64,000 nt of DNA from Globisporangium splendens (Eukaryota; Oomycota; Peronosporomycetes; Pythiales; Pythiaceae), in the NCBI GenBank assembly GCA_006386115.1, contig VFIW01000118.1:62001-126000 (forward strand), in the 5' to 3' direction. Each line of letters opens with the position of its first letter. The stretch's first letter is position 1. Position numbers and translations under genes: made by a program. Below are positions 33,201-46,533 of the stretch, piece by piece. The notes beneath the pieces were generated by a model that saw nothing but the letters and a program-made list of their open reading frames with translations, was not told the origin of the DNA and ran no database searches.

Positions 33201-36200
33201 TGGTGCATGTGGCCTTCGTCTTCAGATGTGTGGCAATCGATAAGTCTGCTGAGCACACTCAAGCACGTTTGCATGATCATCGAGCCACTCATTGTTCCAG
33301 AGTGCTCCGCAACCACAGTAAAACGGCTCGGTCCCTCGTCATCATGGAAGCCATGATCATGGCCGGCGTGGGTTGGAGATCCCGAGGTACTCGAAGCAAC
33401 TGAGCTTTCAGCAACCGATTCTTCTTCAAACGCGTCGATCGTTTGCTTCCCCATATCGTCGTGATCATCAGATTCATCGTATTCTTCATCATCGTCGATC
33501 GCGTCCTCGAAATCTTCATCATCTTGCTCAAATGAATCGACGTCGTCGTTCATTTCAGCTAGGGCATCCACACTGTACTCCTTTTCGGAACCATCATGCC
33601 CCTCAGAGAAGACGATTGGCTTTACTTCATGCAGAAGATCCAGTACCATTTTGATATTTCGCTCCTCGCGCAAAAAACGCGAAGCATTCAGTGCGCTGGA
33701 GAGAACTCGATCCAGAAACAGCGTGATATTTCCTCGCACAACCAGAGGCCATCGCTTCTCATCCACGGCATTTCCGTTAATCATGCTCACTTGAAGGAAA
33801 TGGTTCAGAAAGACTAACGAGCTCAATTGGTTGAAATGGCGCTCGTATAGTTGAATCATCACCTTCAAAACCAATAGCCGAATGTCTGACTTGTAGTAAT
33901 CAGAATGGGAGGATGATGACGACGACAGTGACTTTCGCTCACCCTTGTGACTCTCGAGAGCATTGTCTTCAGCAAGGAGACGATAGTACAGCAACGTCAT
34001 AAACTTGTCTGCTCCGTCAATATCTTCGACAAGAACTCCACGGTCGTTCAGCATGTGGGTCAGGAAATACGCTCCGACCTTGATTTCGCTCTCCAAACAA
34101 GCGTAGTCGACACGAAACTCGTTTGAATTCCACGCAACATACCAGCGTGGTACAGTTTTCGCTCTCTTCTTTTTCTTCTTCTTCATTCGGCGCTCACGCT
34201 CATCATTTTGACGTGGATCAACAGTTTGATTCACTTGCACTGCAGCTGGCAGATCACTAGCACGCACACTGCTTCTTCGGGCTGCTAAAAGCGCCTGCTC
34301 ATCAACAGACGCATCGTCGCTCTCATAACCTTCGGCTCCGTCTACGCCATCATCGCTATCTCCATCGTCTGATGTGTCAGGTTTCACCAAGAACGACAGT
34401 GGCAGATACCTCGTGAATTTGTTGGACGATGAAATCGTTTTCTTCGCAATCTCAGCCGTCAGACGATTTTCCGTCGCACTAAAGAAAAGCTCGAATGGGA
34501 AGGGTGCAAAATGCACTTGCTGTTCCTGATGATGGGTTTGAAACTGGCTGTCGGTGCCGTAAACTCTTTCATATTCGACTTTGATGTCCCTCGCCAGCGG
34601 GTCCATGTACAGGAAACATTGGTACTTGAGTCGATACAAGTCGAGTTCGGCCACCTCTGCCTCCAGTTTTCGGATCAGCTCTTCCACTGCATTCGGCCCC
34701 CACACCAAATCCTTTGTAGTATAGCTCTTCCACAGACGGTCGAAAAACTCGGGCAGGAGAACCACGCATTTCGCATTTTTCACAAGTCGGGCGCGAGTGT
34801 TGTTTCCAAAACTCATCTTGCTTCGACCACTCTCTGTAGCGTTCGTAATATCAACACGACGTCCGTTGCTTTGATTCTTGCGTGGAGACATAGCAGACGA
34901 AGAACTACTATTCGGATAGAACTCCGAACTTGGTGTTGGCAAGAATCGGCCAAACTCGTCATACTCCAACTGGCTCACAGGAATGTCGTCCAACAGCGCA
35001 TGCGGGAACGTATTGCGAATGACGTACGACGATCGCGGGTTCTCGTGAGTGAGCAATGCAACCAACTGCGAAGATATCCGGCGTTGGGCTTTATCCTGGC
35101 CATAGAGTGACAAGTAAAGTTGCCAAATCAATGCGCCATGCTTTCTCGCAAAGTCTTGAATAAGCTCCACAAGCTCGGATGGCTGCTCTAACACGTGGAT
35201 TTTCACCAAAATGGACGAGCACTTCGCGATCGAAAAACTCAGCGACCGGTTAAACAAGAAGAGCGCATGGTGACGCATGAACTCATCGATACGCATGGCC
35301 CGCAGCAGCTCTCGAAGCACTTTTTCAGGGGTTGCTTTTTTTCCACTTGACAGACACACTTCCAACGTTTGCAGCACCAACGAGATCACCAAGTAATCCA
35401 GACCCAATTGGGAGTACGACAATGCATTCGCCATGCTGCGTTCTACATGCGACGATTGCTGAGCACTGGAGTCGCGCTGTAACCCATTTTTCGCCCAGTG
35501 GGGTGGAGTAATCGAGGTGCGCCCCACGCGGTTGCTCTTGGATAAGTCAAATGCACGCGACACAAACAACCTCCCGTGGTATTTCGTGAAAATCGTGCGT
35601 CGGTTCGTGTTTTCGGACTTCAAGCTCTTCGTCTCCGAGTAGTTGATCACCATGTACTTGATCACGCTTGCCGCTGCAAAACACACTTCCTCTGACGGGG
35701 AATGAACAAGCTCCATGATGATTTCAACGCTGTGCTTGTACTGGTGACTTGGAATTTCTTCAAAGATACCACGAGTGCATAGAAGGCGCTGGATGGAGAG
35801 CAGTAAAGCAACTTGGAACTCGGTCGACGGAACGGGGGAGTCAGTATTCGAAGGGCTGTTCAGCTGTGCCACAGAGTACTCTTTGAAGCTCTCGAGAATC
35901 TTCATGAGCGAGACGAAAGCTGGACGATGCCGTTGGCGGAGTCCACCGAGCGGGATATTGCGGTTAAACTGCTCCAGGTGTCGGAATATGTTGTCCAAAG
36001 TATCTTTCGTCACAAGATTCGGGATCATGGTGAGACCTGCGAGCTTGCGCAGCAAGATATCTTCCCATTCTGGGTGCACTTCGGTGCCCCACGTTCCCTC
36101 TTTGCACGCAATCTTCGTTTCCTCAGTTGACCACGAGACATGCACCTTGTTCATGCGGCACATCTCCACCATGTTGCTCAAAAACAAACTGCGCGCTTCT

Positions 36201-37789
36201 TTCGGACTGAGCACTGTAGTCGACCCGGCAACCTTGAGCCAGTCTGGAACAGGGTGTTCACAGCCGATATCACCCAGCAGTTGTCGTAGTTCTTGTTCAT
36301 GTGTTGATGTGACTCGCTTCAAGCCAAGTCCCACCTCCTTGTCTCGACGGCTAACAGTGGACGTCAGGCATACAAAGCGACGCGTGCGTCCGTGCTTCAG
36401 CTCAAGCGCAAATTTACCGCATGCTCCTTCCGTCTCCTTTCCTTCTTCAAGCGACGACGAGAACGACGGGTACATGACGATGTTGAAGATATCGCGGAGC
36501 TCATGGGTCACCAACGTTTTCCTCGTGACCGGGTCGCGTTCGAGCACAGCTGTAGATGTCAAACCTAGAAGCCGCAACTGCAACTTGTTCTTTCGGTTCT
36601 TGCTAATCTTCAGCACGGGAATCTCAAACGAAACGGGCTGAACGATATCACTCGTCGACATCAACGCATCAAACTCGCACGCATCCGACACTTCTTCAAC
36701 AACAAGTGTGACGTTCAGCCACGAGCGGAGGTTGTTGGCAAGCGCTTGGATGAACGGCTCGCGGCTGTCGCACCAATACCTGTGAACGCGATTGTTTTGG
36801 AAATACAGCACCAGCTCGTTCGAGTTCGTCGTGACACGTTGAATCTTGACAATATCGATCAACAAGGTCGACGACAGCGTGTTCCGCTTCTTTGGATCTA
36901 GGCGATCAAGACTGGATGCTCGCACAGCCAACAGGACATTGACTCTCACCGGGTTGTCCCACGTGCTTTTCGTCCAGCTCAGCTTGGTCATCGTGAATGT
37001 TTTCCCGCACAACTGGAAGAGGCTGTCGAAATACATCCCATTCGAGTTGGTTCCCATTATGCCCGCTGGGCCAAGTGGACCATTCGAACCGGCAACGCCA
37101 TAACCTGCGCCGATTCCACTGCTCCCGCCTCCCCCCATGATCATCGACGTGTTCGCTGCCACATCTGCTCCATCCTTTCGAAAAGAAGAAGCACGCTCGC
37201 GTAGTTGGTAGTACGACGAGAGCAAATGCTGACGGTTGCGACACGTGTACGTTTCTTTCATGTTTTTCCCGATGTGGATGGTGAACGACCGATCGGCATT
37301 TTGGCCACCGCCAGTGTCCGTTGCCACCGTGATCTCCTTGATGTTGTCGTACGCATAGCGCTCTTTCACCTCCTCCGTATACGGATCCACAATCGTCAAG
37401 TGGTTGCTGCTCAAAACCATAATTCTATCAAATACACACACAATATAATCAGCTTCAACACCTTACTGTAGCTTCCATTACTCAAAGATCCTCTGCACTG
37501 ATCGCACTCACCGTTTCACCGAGCGCAAGAAGCCGACCCTGGTGACGAAGAAGCGCGCCGCGTAGATCACGCCCGAGTGCCGGTTCGCGAGCACGTCCGT
37601 GTTCTCCCAGTCGCTTTTCTCGGCGGTCATTGTCGTATCGGGCTCATACCCGCTCGTCTCGGGTCCGCGCGGCACGTACCCCTCCGAGAGCGTGACCACC
37701 TCCTGGCCGAACACGACGGACGCGAGCGTCTGTTTGAGCTTCTGCAGCTCCGCGCCGTCCGCCGCATCGGCCCCCGCCATCGTCGTCAT
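30209..37789 (-). CDS. RME-8/GRV2-like endosomal protein lacking the J domain (right copy)
   Basis: The model is complement(join(30209..37424,37512..37789)), 2,497 residues, the same length as the left copy. About 17 residues differ over the large exon, most of them conservative (for example V/M, D/E, I/V), while silent changes are clearly more frequent. This points to purifying selection on both. The J-domain position after FPGWPINDEA is again bare, and no HPD is present. The intron is 2 bp longer through an extra CA. Confidence 0.88.
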
Positions 37790-39236
37790 CCGCCGTCGCT
37801 CCTCTCCCCCACGTCTCGCGCGCGCGTGAATGCGGAATGCGCTTCTTGTTCCCCTCGCTGGTTGCAGTGGAGAAAATCAGGTGGGGCGAAGAAAGAGGGG
37901 GAGACAGGAAGGGGGCGGAGAGAGAACAACGACTAATTCGGCGAAGATTAAACAGTAAAAGGTAGGTATTACTCGGATCAAGCGCTTTAATAGTAGCTTT
38001 TGGGATAAAACTGGGGATGAATTGATTACACTTGGAGCTCGACAAAATGTCGCGATGCAAGAGAATAATCAATGCGCTCTAAAATGAAGAGTGCACGCGC
38101 TTAAACGGCGTGAGGCTTCAACGCTAAAACAACACGAGCGTTCGACAGCATTGTCGTGCACGAGGTTATGATGTGCCGACGGTGTGAATTTGTATCCAGA
38201 TTGAAGTCCCTTTCGGTCCAGACATGCACATCATGCCGATGACATGCACCCAATCGGCCAGGAGTCCAGAAAAAAAAGATATTTTCTATGCTGCGAATCA
38301 TTAAGCGGTTTAATTAATTCCGTGGCTGCTTTTTTTAATGGGAGTCTAAGTGATCTGTTGCTTTCTGATAGGTTCGGTGCAACTTGGCGACACTGCGTAC
38401 CTTCGCTCAACCTGCATTTTTCGTAAAAAGACTTTTTACGCATTTCCAAAAGGGTTTTTACGCCTGTGAAGAGCGACACCAGTCGTTTTGTTTGGTTTCC
38501 CTTTGCCGCCGTTCGTTTCCTTTTTGCAACTTCATTTGCCGATTCCCAGTGCACTTGCGCTTGCTGCGGCGTCTTTGCATCGCCACATTGCGACTGTCTC
38601 CATCGCGCGCGCACACCCATTATATATGTGTATTTGTATGTGGACTAAGCGTTTCATTACGACCGTGAAACCAATGACGATCCTGCCTTAACGGACCAAT
38701 TCATGTCGATTGCAACTTTTTCGGGTACCAGCTGAGGTTTTCACTCTATCGCCAAGAAACAATTGCGTGTATGTGCACGTTCATATTGTATGTATATGTG
38801 TGTGAATATGTTGTTGCATATATACGTGCGGGGCGTTCTAGTGATGCAACATCTTTTTATATAAAACAAGCGTATGTCTGATCTCTGTGAGGACACAACA
38901 GCGACTGAAGAATTCTCACCCCCACCTTCATTATTATAACAGCGCGATATCGAATGATGATTCCAAATATGGTTTTCTTGAACACGCATTCGCGGAATGA
39001 AGATACATTTTTAAGACTACGATGATCTGACGATATCCATCCACACAAGCTCATATTCATACACAGCGTCTTGTAATTCCACATCAATGCACTTCTTGAC
39101 CGCATATCTCCATCTTCAGATCTTCACTTTCGTACTTAGTCGAACGTACCCTTTCGTGTTCTTCTGACCTCATTCCAGTTAAACCAGCGCAAGCGATCCC
39201 CAACCTCCACGTAAACCCCGCGTATCTAAAGGCAAT
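37790..39236. other. Divergent intergenic region, right copy
   Basis: This is the counterpart of 10140-11586, with many small indels and substitutions, mostly in TG- and AT-rich patches around 38770-38830. No gene is supported in either copy. Confidence 0.5.
39169..39176 (+). promoter_or_regulatory. Oomycete-type initiator before the P5A ATPase (right copy)
   Basis: CTCATTCC is identical in sequence and distance to the ATG (39237) to the element at 11519. Conservation inside a spacer with many changes supports it modestly. Confidence 0.45.
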
Positions 39237-42200
39237 ATGACGGTGGCCGTGCGCATCGACGACCACGAGATCGGCGCCGTCGCGCTCTACGAGCCGCTGC
39301 CGCCGCTGCTGCGCCTGGACGTGCTGCCGTTCGTGTTCCTCTACTCCACGGCGGCATATCTTTACTGCGTGCGCGACGATTTGGTCGCGACGCTCTTCGC
39401 CGCGCTCATCGTGTCTGTGCACGCGCTCGCGTTCCTCAGCGGCGAGTGGAGCGTCGACGTGCGCGCGTGGATGACGTGCACGCACGCGCGCGAGATCAAT
39501 GGCGACGACGTGACGACGCGCATGCTCGTGAAGGTGCTGCCATCGCGCGCGACGCTGCCCAAGCAGCTCTGTCGATGCCACGTCGCCGAGAAGCCGCTCC
39601 AAGCCGGCGTAAGTGTGCTCATGCATATGCTGGCTGTGTCACCTACTCGCAATTCTAATGGATGGCGGCGTGCTTTTGTCTTGTATGGTTGTAGGACGAG
39701 ACGCTCGTAAGTGGCGAACGCATTCCTGTGCTGTGGTTCTCGTACCAGAACCTCAGTTTCTGCATTAACGACGGCCTGGACGCCATTAATGGTCGCAGTA
39801 AAGAGTCCTCGAAAGACGCGCCGTGCTTCCGCCGCTTGGATTTCCCCACGCATCACACGCTGCGTCGGTACTTGATGAGCACTGGGTACGCGTCGTCCAC
39901 GGACCTGGCGCTCGCGGGCATCAAGTGGGGTAAAAACGACTTCGACATCCCGATCCCGCTGTTCGCGGAGCTGCTCAAGGAGCAACTGGTCGCGCCATTC
40001 TTCGTGTTCCAGTTCTTCTGCATGCTGCTCTGGTGTCTCGACGAGTACGTGTACTACTCCATGCTCACGCTGCTCATGCTCGTCGTGTTCGAGTGCACGG
40101 TGGTCAAGCAGCGGCAGCGCAACATGGAGACGCTGAATCAGATGCGGCGCGCGCCGCAACGATGCCTCGTGTACCGCTCAAAGTCGTGGACGCTCGTGTG
40201 GAGTGATGAGCTGGTGCCCGGCGACATTTGCTCCATTGGCGGGCACAGCATGCACACCACGCCTGGTGCCAGTGACGACGTGGGCATCCCGTGTGACGTT
40301 CTCCTGCTTCGCGGCAACTGCATCGTGAACGAGTCGATGCTCTCGGGTGAATCGATTCCACTGCGCAAAGAAGCCATTGGCTCTGGTCTGGACGAGAATG
40401 AGCTGCTCGAGACACTCCACGTCGATGAAGGCAGCAACATGCAGCACAAGAAGCACGTACTCTTTGGCGGAACGAAGCTCCTGCAGCATTCGCTGGAGAA
40501 AGGGTCCTCGTCCAAGTGCAAGATCCCAAATCCCCCCGACCAGGGCTGCGTTGCGTTTGTGCTCCGCACGGGCTTCGGCACGACGCAAGGAAGCCTCGTG
40601 CGCACCATCATTTACTCGTCCCAGCGCGTGACAGCAAACAACTCTGAGGCGATGTGGTTCATTTTGTTTCTTCTCGGGTTTGCGATCTGCGCGTCGTCGT
40701 TTGTACTGCAGCAGGGTCTTCAAGACGCGTCCAGAGATCGCTTCAAGCTCTTGCTCCACTGTATTATGATCGTCACGTCTGTGGTGCCGCCAGAATTGCC
40801 CATGGAGCTCTCGCTTGCGGTCACTAACTCGCTCATCGCGCTGACCAAATTCAACATTTTCTGCACTGAGCCGTTCCGAATCCCATTTGCTGGTCGCATC
40901 GATATCTGCTGCTTTGACAAGACCGGCACGCTGACAAGCGACGAACTGAAAATGCTCGGCGTCGTCGGGTTGAAGACCCAACACTTGGAGAAGAACGCTA
41001 AGCACCAAGGGGAGCTCGACGTCATTGCACCCGAGCAGCTACCTCTGGACACGGAGCTCGTCCTTGCTGGTTGTCAGTCGCTCGTGCTCCTGAATGGTCA
41101 TGTTGTCGGTGATCCCCTCGAGCTGACAGCGATCCAAGCCATCAAGTGGAACCTCGTCTACGGTGCGTCCTACGCACAGGGTGGCTCAAGCGTGCAGCCG
41201 TCGTTCCTGTCGGACCGTCGCGGCGAGATCCAGTCGATCGACATTCTGCACCGCTTTTCGTTCTCGTCCGAACACAAGCGCATGAGTACGATTGTGTCCA
41301 TTGTGAAGGGTGATAATGACGAGCCTGAGGATCGCCGCATCTTGACAAAGGGTGCACCAGAAGTTCTGGAGTCATTGTTTGCGGAAAAGCCGGCGTATTA
41401 CCGATCGGTATATCGCCATTTCGCGTCGCGAGGCTCCCGCGTGCTTGCTCTGGGCTACCGCACCGTTCCAGCAGATTGGACTTTGACGAGTCTTCGCCAG
41501 AAATCCAGACATGATGTGGAAACGGGGCTGACCTTTGCGGGCTTTCTTGTCCTCGAGTCGCCACTGAAGGACGACACAAAGCGAACGATTCGCGATTTGA
41601 TGATCGCGAAGCACAAAGTGGTGATGGTGACCGGTGACAACGCACTGACGGCGTGCGACGTGGCGCGGCAAGTCGGCATCAACGCCGGGTATTCCAAGGT
41701 GCCGCTGATCCTGAGTGCGACGGGGAAGGAGAACGTTGTGGAGTGGATTGGCATTGACGACGGCACACCAGACATGGAGATTGAGACGATTCCATTCGAT
41801 GCCGCGACGGTGGGAAAGCTGCAGGTTCAGTACGATCTGTGCGTGACAGGGGATGCTCTCACTGCGCTATACAAGCAACAGGAGCGTGGCAGAACGAGCA
41901 GCAGCAACAACAACAACAGCAGCCGTAGTAGCGAAGAAAACGCGGTGCTGGAGGCGTTTTTGCAGGTTCTGGTCAAGATCTGCCTCCACATCAATGTGTT
42001 TGCTCGCACGTCGCCGCAGCAGAAGGAGCACATCATCATGGCGATGAACCGGTGCGGCAAAACGACAGCGATGTGTGGGGATGGCACGAACGATGTCGGC
42101 GCGCTGAAGCAGGCACACATTGGCATTTCGATCGTGAATTCGCCATCGGATGAGAACTCTCGCCGTGAGTCGTCATCATTTACTAAAACGGTTGGTGGCC

Positions 42201-43179
42201 GAGACCAAAATGCCGCACTCCATGAAAAACTGCAAGCGCTGCACGATGACGACGTTGCGCATGTTGTTCATCTGGGAGATGCCTCGATCGCGTCGCCGTT
42301 TACCTCGCGAAGCTCGAGCGTTCGCGTCACGAAGCAGCTCATTCGACAAGGACGATGCACGCTGGTGACCACGATCCAGATGTACAAGATCCTCGGTGTC
42401 AATTGCTTGATCACCGCGTACTACTTGAGCTCGCTCTACCTTCACGGTGTCAAGAACGGTGATCAGCAGCTCACAGTTCTTGGGGTGCGTCTCCTTTAAG
42501 TGTGTGTGCTCATTATGCGCTGCTGTCACGCTCATTTGCTTTTGTCTCTGTGTTTATGCACCTGTAGCTCGGAATCGCCATGTTTTTCCTGTTTCTCTCG
42601 CACGCCAAGCCAGCGAAGAAATTGTCCCATGAGCGACCGCCCTCGGGCGTGTTTTGCCGCTCGGTGCTGGTGTCGATTCTCGGGCAGTTTGCGATCCACT
42701 TGGCGGTCCTCGCAGGCGCATTGCGAACCGCACAGCCGTTCATCAACCGCGCAGATCCATCGATGCATCCGGACGGGAAGTTCACACCGAATGTCGTCAA
42801 CAGCGTCATGTTTCTGCTCTCGGCCGTCATGCAGGTGAACACGTTTGTCGCCAACTACAAGGGGAAGCCATTCATGGAGAGCTTCTGGGACAACAAGCTG
42901 CTGTCGCGAAGCGCGCTGCTCGCGTACGTGGTCCTCGGTGTGGCCGTCACCGAGGTGTTCATGCCGCTCAATGCGATGCTGGAGTTGGTTCCAATGCCCA
43001 ACGCTGAGGTATGCAAGACCAGGAGTTGAAAAATGTGGTTGCTAGTGGTTGGTGTCTCACTAATGCTGACACTCTTTGCTTGTCTGTAGTTGCAATCGGC
43101 GCTGCTCGGGCTCATGGCAGCAGACACTGGGGTGACGTTTCTCTTTGAGTACGTGGTCCAGCAAATCGCGTCAAACTAA
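39237..43179 (+). CDS. P5A-type P-type ATPase, Spf1/ATP13A1-like (right copy)
   Basis: The model is join(39237..39608,39695..42484,42568..43008,43090..43179), 1,230 residues with the same exon sizes as the left copy. All catalytic motifs (PPELPMELS, DKTGT, TGDN, GDGTND) are unchanged. Differences cluster in variable surface parts, for example KESSKD for KAASKD near the N-terminus, NNNS for NNYN in the linker and LQVLVK for LQDLVK. The first residue of exon 2 changes from Gly to Asp. Both copies should be functional proteins. Confidence 0.95.
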
Positions 43180-43390
43180 GTGTAGAAAATGCGTCACAGC
43201 ATGAAAGGACCGTGCGAATGGCTGTAGACTTCGCGTTAGCAGCCAAGAGAATAGAGAAGAGGACAGGAACAAGACTACAGAGTGCCTCTGCCTCATCAAA
43301 ATGCACTTTTAAAAGCCAGGTCAGTTCTTTATTTTCTTGTTTGCTTCACACACACGCCTGTTATTGTTGTCTTGGTGCTGCTAAGGTTTT

Positions 43391-45025
43391 CTACAACGAT
43401 TTGAGTCCCTCGCCAGAGCCCTTGTCCTGCGCCTCGTTCACGAGTGCGCGCACCACTCGCGTGATCTCGTCGGGTTCCTCGTGCTGGATGTTGTGGCCAA
43501 CGTCCGGGACGACAATGTGCACGCTAGGGAGCGCGCTCACTTCGTCGACGAGGCGCTGTTGCGCCGCCTGCCACTTGCGCTCGAGCGCGACGATCGTGTC
43601 CAAGTCGATGTTCGCATCTGCTTTCATGCCGTCGAACATGTCGGGCTTGCCGTGTGACAGCACGACGCACGGGAACTCAAAACCACTCGCGCGTGGCTCA
43701 TTGCGCAACCGCTCCTCGGTCAATGGGATGCCTTGGTTTTCCCAGAGCGCACCTTGGCGGTGCGCTGGCGACGGCAAGAAGTGCTCGACGAACGGCAACG
43801 CGATGGGAGAGTAGCGCTTGACAAACTTGTCGCGCTGGATGCTGTTGATCATGCGGATGATGCCGAAGCGCGACAGCGCAAGCACGGTCTCGCCATTGTC
43901 GTCCATCGTCTTGAGCGCGCTTTTCACGGTCGGCGAGACGCGTTCCAGCTCCTCGCGGAGGTTTTCCTGGAGCGCATCGACCAACACTAGCCCCTCAACG
44001 GTGTAGTTCACCGGTAGGTTCGGGTTCTCAATGTCTTCCGCAAATTGTCTTCATCCACAGAACCAAGACACAAATATAAGTGTTGAATATCTTCACATGC
44101 GTACATGAAGGCGCCATACCTCATGTTGTAGCCACCGGCGCCGTGGCCCACAAGGATGACCTGGTCCAGCACATTGAGCTTCTGAAGCACCTGCGCATAC
44201 TCATTCGCGATCTACAGCAACGAAACAGAGAGAATAGAGGAGCAGTCGTTAGCAGGTTATGCCTACATCGACGTAATGGGAAGCTGAGAGAGCTCTGGAG
44301 TTGCATACCTGCGTGGAAGTGCGTGGAAGCGCGCCGGGAGTTGAGAAGCCCAACCCAGGGCGATCAATGCTCACCACCGTAGCAAATTGAGACACCTACA
44401 GAGACCGCCTCCGAGTACACCAGTGTCAAAGAGCTCCGACACTTAGAAAACACCTCAGCGTGTTGCGTTCTTCGTACCTGCTCCATGACTTTTTCCCAGT
44501 CGAACGAGGTCTCGCCGACGCCGCCGTCGAGGACCACCGTGAGCGGACCGGTGCCTTTCTTCTGCACGTGGACCGTCACGGTGTTGCCGTCGTCACCAGG
44601 GATCTCGAGGAGCATCCCGGACGCGGGCATCGGGTTCCACTGCTTCGTCTTCTCAATGACGTACCCACTCGTGGTCACCAACCCGACGATCGCGACGGTC
44701 CCCTGCACAAGCAAGTCAAACCAGCACATGCAAACACCTTTGTCATCTATCCCCCTATTGAGTGACGCGTCTGTCATTTCCGGTAGCATACCCCGACGAC
44801 GAGCTTGAGGATCTCCTTGAACTCGCTGATGAGCATCTCCTTGGTCACTTTTTCGCGCGGGACGTGCACACCTTCGGACGAAGGCTCGGGCGTGGTCTTG
44901 GACGATGCCAAGCGGCGCGAAAGCAGCGCATTCGATCCGCGTGAGCGCGGCGCCGCAGTGCTGCTGCGTGGAAGCACCGCCGCATGGCGGCCGCCGAGTC
45001 TCGCTGCGCGTACCAGTGCGTTCAT
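43391..45025 (-). CDS. Alpha/beta-hydrolase-fold protein, nucleophile Ser replaced (right copy)
   Basis: The model is complement(join(43391..44048,44120..44211,44309..44395,44478..44702,44792..45025)), 431 residues. Exon sizes are identical to the left copy; one intron is shorter by several bases. The elbow again reads GHGAG, with Gly at the usual Ser position, and the His block VVPDVGHNIQHEEP is kept. Substitutions are mild (for example EYFLP to EHFLP). Preservation of the whole frame without the nucleophile suggests a selected, non-hydrolytic role. Confidence 0.85.
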
Positions 45026-45616
45026 CGTCTGCAGTGTCCGTCGTTGTTCGAAATGTGAGCCTCACCTCCTTGGGTGGCACGGCACCTGCATGTGTGTGTG
45101 TGTGTGTGTGTGTCTCAGCTCTCGAATGACACACATCATTCGTGACGGAGAGGAGCGAGTGTTTTCGACACTTTCGACACATTACCACCACGAGAAGTGA
45201 CCAGTTTGCTTTAACCGGTTAATTGGATGCCAAAACATGACAAACGCATCGCTGGTTGGCAGGACTGCCAGCTGGTTAACTGGCTTATCTCAAAACGGCG
45301 GCAAAGTGCTGGTGCGCATACGTCCTTCTTTTGATCATAACTCGACCGGGAAAAAAGACAAATCCTGCGAGTCAGTATGTGGTTTATGTCAATAACCGCA
45401 CACTCAACCTTAACTGGGCTGCATTTGCATACTTGGGCAGTTTGTGTCACACAAAAGAGGGGCAGGCAGATTTTGTCACCTGAAGTCGTCGAGGCAACCC
45501 AGACGGCAGCCACCCTGTACATGAGACCAAACCACAGAGCACAAGCGACCGAGAGCCAGTCAGAGTTTGCCAGTCATCGCAACAAGCCAGCACCAAAAAA
45601 GAGTCCAGCCTCAGTC
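45026..45616. other. Spacer between hydrolase gene and transposase relic, right copy
   Basis: No gene is visible. It contains an expanded (TG)n run near 45091-45113. The counterpart is 17376-17949. Confidence 0.4.
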
Positions 45617-45882
45617 AACATGCTCGCGATCGGAATTGAATACTCGTCCGCCACAGAAGCGCTTCGTGTGATTCAAGATCACGCCTTGATCAAGTTTAAG
45701 AGCGTACGCGTGAAGAGTTGTGGAGGCAGTCATCGGTGTGTTTGCTGCGCATCTCAAACTTGTCAGTTTTCCGTCCAGCCGGGCAAGCGCAAGGACAAGT
45801 GTGCCGACACTAATGATCACTTCCCCTGGCTCACATCATCGCTCAACTTGCGTCACACGAACTGTACGGCACAGCCAAACCA
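45617..45882 (+). pseudogene. MULE transposase N-terminal relic cut by an LTR element (right copy)
   Basis: The zinc-binding-like block is better preserved than in the left copy: AEALRVIQDHAL-type text, then CCASQTC, KRKDKCADTN and LNLRHTNCT, a C-x-H/C pattern typical of MULE N-termini. The frame is open, but the transposase core is absent. At 45883 the sequence changes to an LTR-like element. Confidence 0.65.
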
Positions 45883-46533
45883 TGTAATGGGCTATACCTA
45901 GCCATTACATGAAGGTGGATCTGTTCCCAGATCTAGTGTGCCACACACCACCTTCAGTGTGCATTGTGGAGAGACAAATAACAAAGGGATTACGGTACGA
46001 CAGTCCCCACATGCACATGTGACGTCATCCCATGGCGTCACGAGCGTTCTCTTTACTAATCAGTGCAAAATATTGTTCACATGTACTAATCAGTACAGAG
46101 TGATGACATCCATGTACTAATCAAGTACTGAGTGATGGTTCCTACTTGGGAAACTGCACTGGTGATGAGACCGACGTGTCTCTGCCACCTGAAGTGAGTG
46201 GCTGTAGCCAATCACTTTGCAGGGAATTTTCCACGGGACTTCAAGTTCAAGCTTCTCGAAGATCTCGTAGGTTCAACCTCAGTGTACCCAAGGTTTTATA
46301 TATCAGATTCATAGGTTTTATTGTGTATGTTTAGGTTTTAGTTATAAAACGTGTAGGATCCCTTGGGGTTCATTTACATGTAGCGACAGGAACCATAAGC
46401 ATTTTTAATTCAGTTGCAAATTTTCCTTCAAGTACTCAAGTCGTTCTTCTCTCCCTCCAAGTCGGGATTGCTTCCTCTGGCACAAGCGTGTGTGCCGTGT
46501 TTTGGGGACTGTTTGGAACAGCGCCCTCTTACA
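45883..46533. mobile_element. Solo LTR-like element 1
   Basis: The 651-bp unit begins TGTAATGG and ends CTCTTACA, giving TGTAA...TTACA inverted ends as in LTRs. Its first 31 bp form a near-perfect hairpin (CATGTAATGG...CCATTACATG, including two bases before the element). A second inverted pair, TGAAGGTGG/CCACCTTCA, lies at about 45910-45956. It is clearly related to 47548-48152. No internal retrotransposon genes and no convincing target-site duplication are seen (AACCA before, CCAAC after). It interrupts the MULE relic and abuts tRNA spacer. Confidence 0.6.

Larger units (their letters stand above)
28034..45815. repeat. Segmental duplication / haplotype block, right copy
   Basis: This is the counterpart of 1-18155, with the same gene order and orientation. 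Main differences are a 376-bp deletion in the membrane-protein relic (the bases at about 1994-2370 of the left copy are absent near 30016), small intron and spacer indels, a longer (TG)n run at about 45091-45113, and a different right edge where an LTR element interrupts the transposase relic. Unlike the left copy, this one is joined without a gap to both flanks (LDAH-like gene and photolyase-like gene), so it probably shows the true locus order. Confidence 0.95.

Noticed and set aside
40178..41008. 276-residue ORF antisense to the P5A ATPase (and its twin at 12654-13358)
   Set aside because: Shadow ORFs; their lengths differ between the copies although the sense protein is unchanged.
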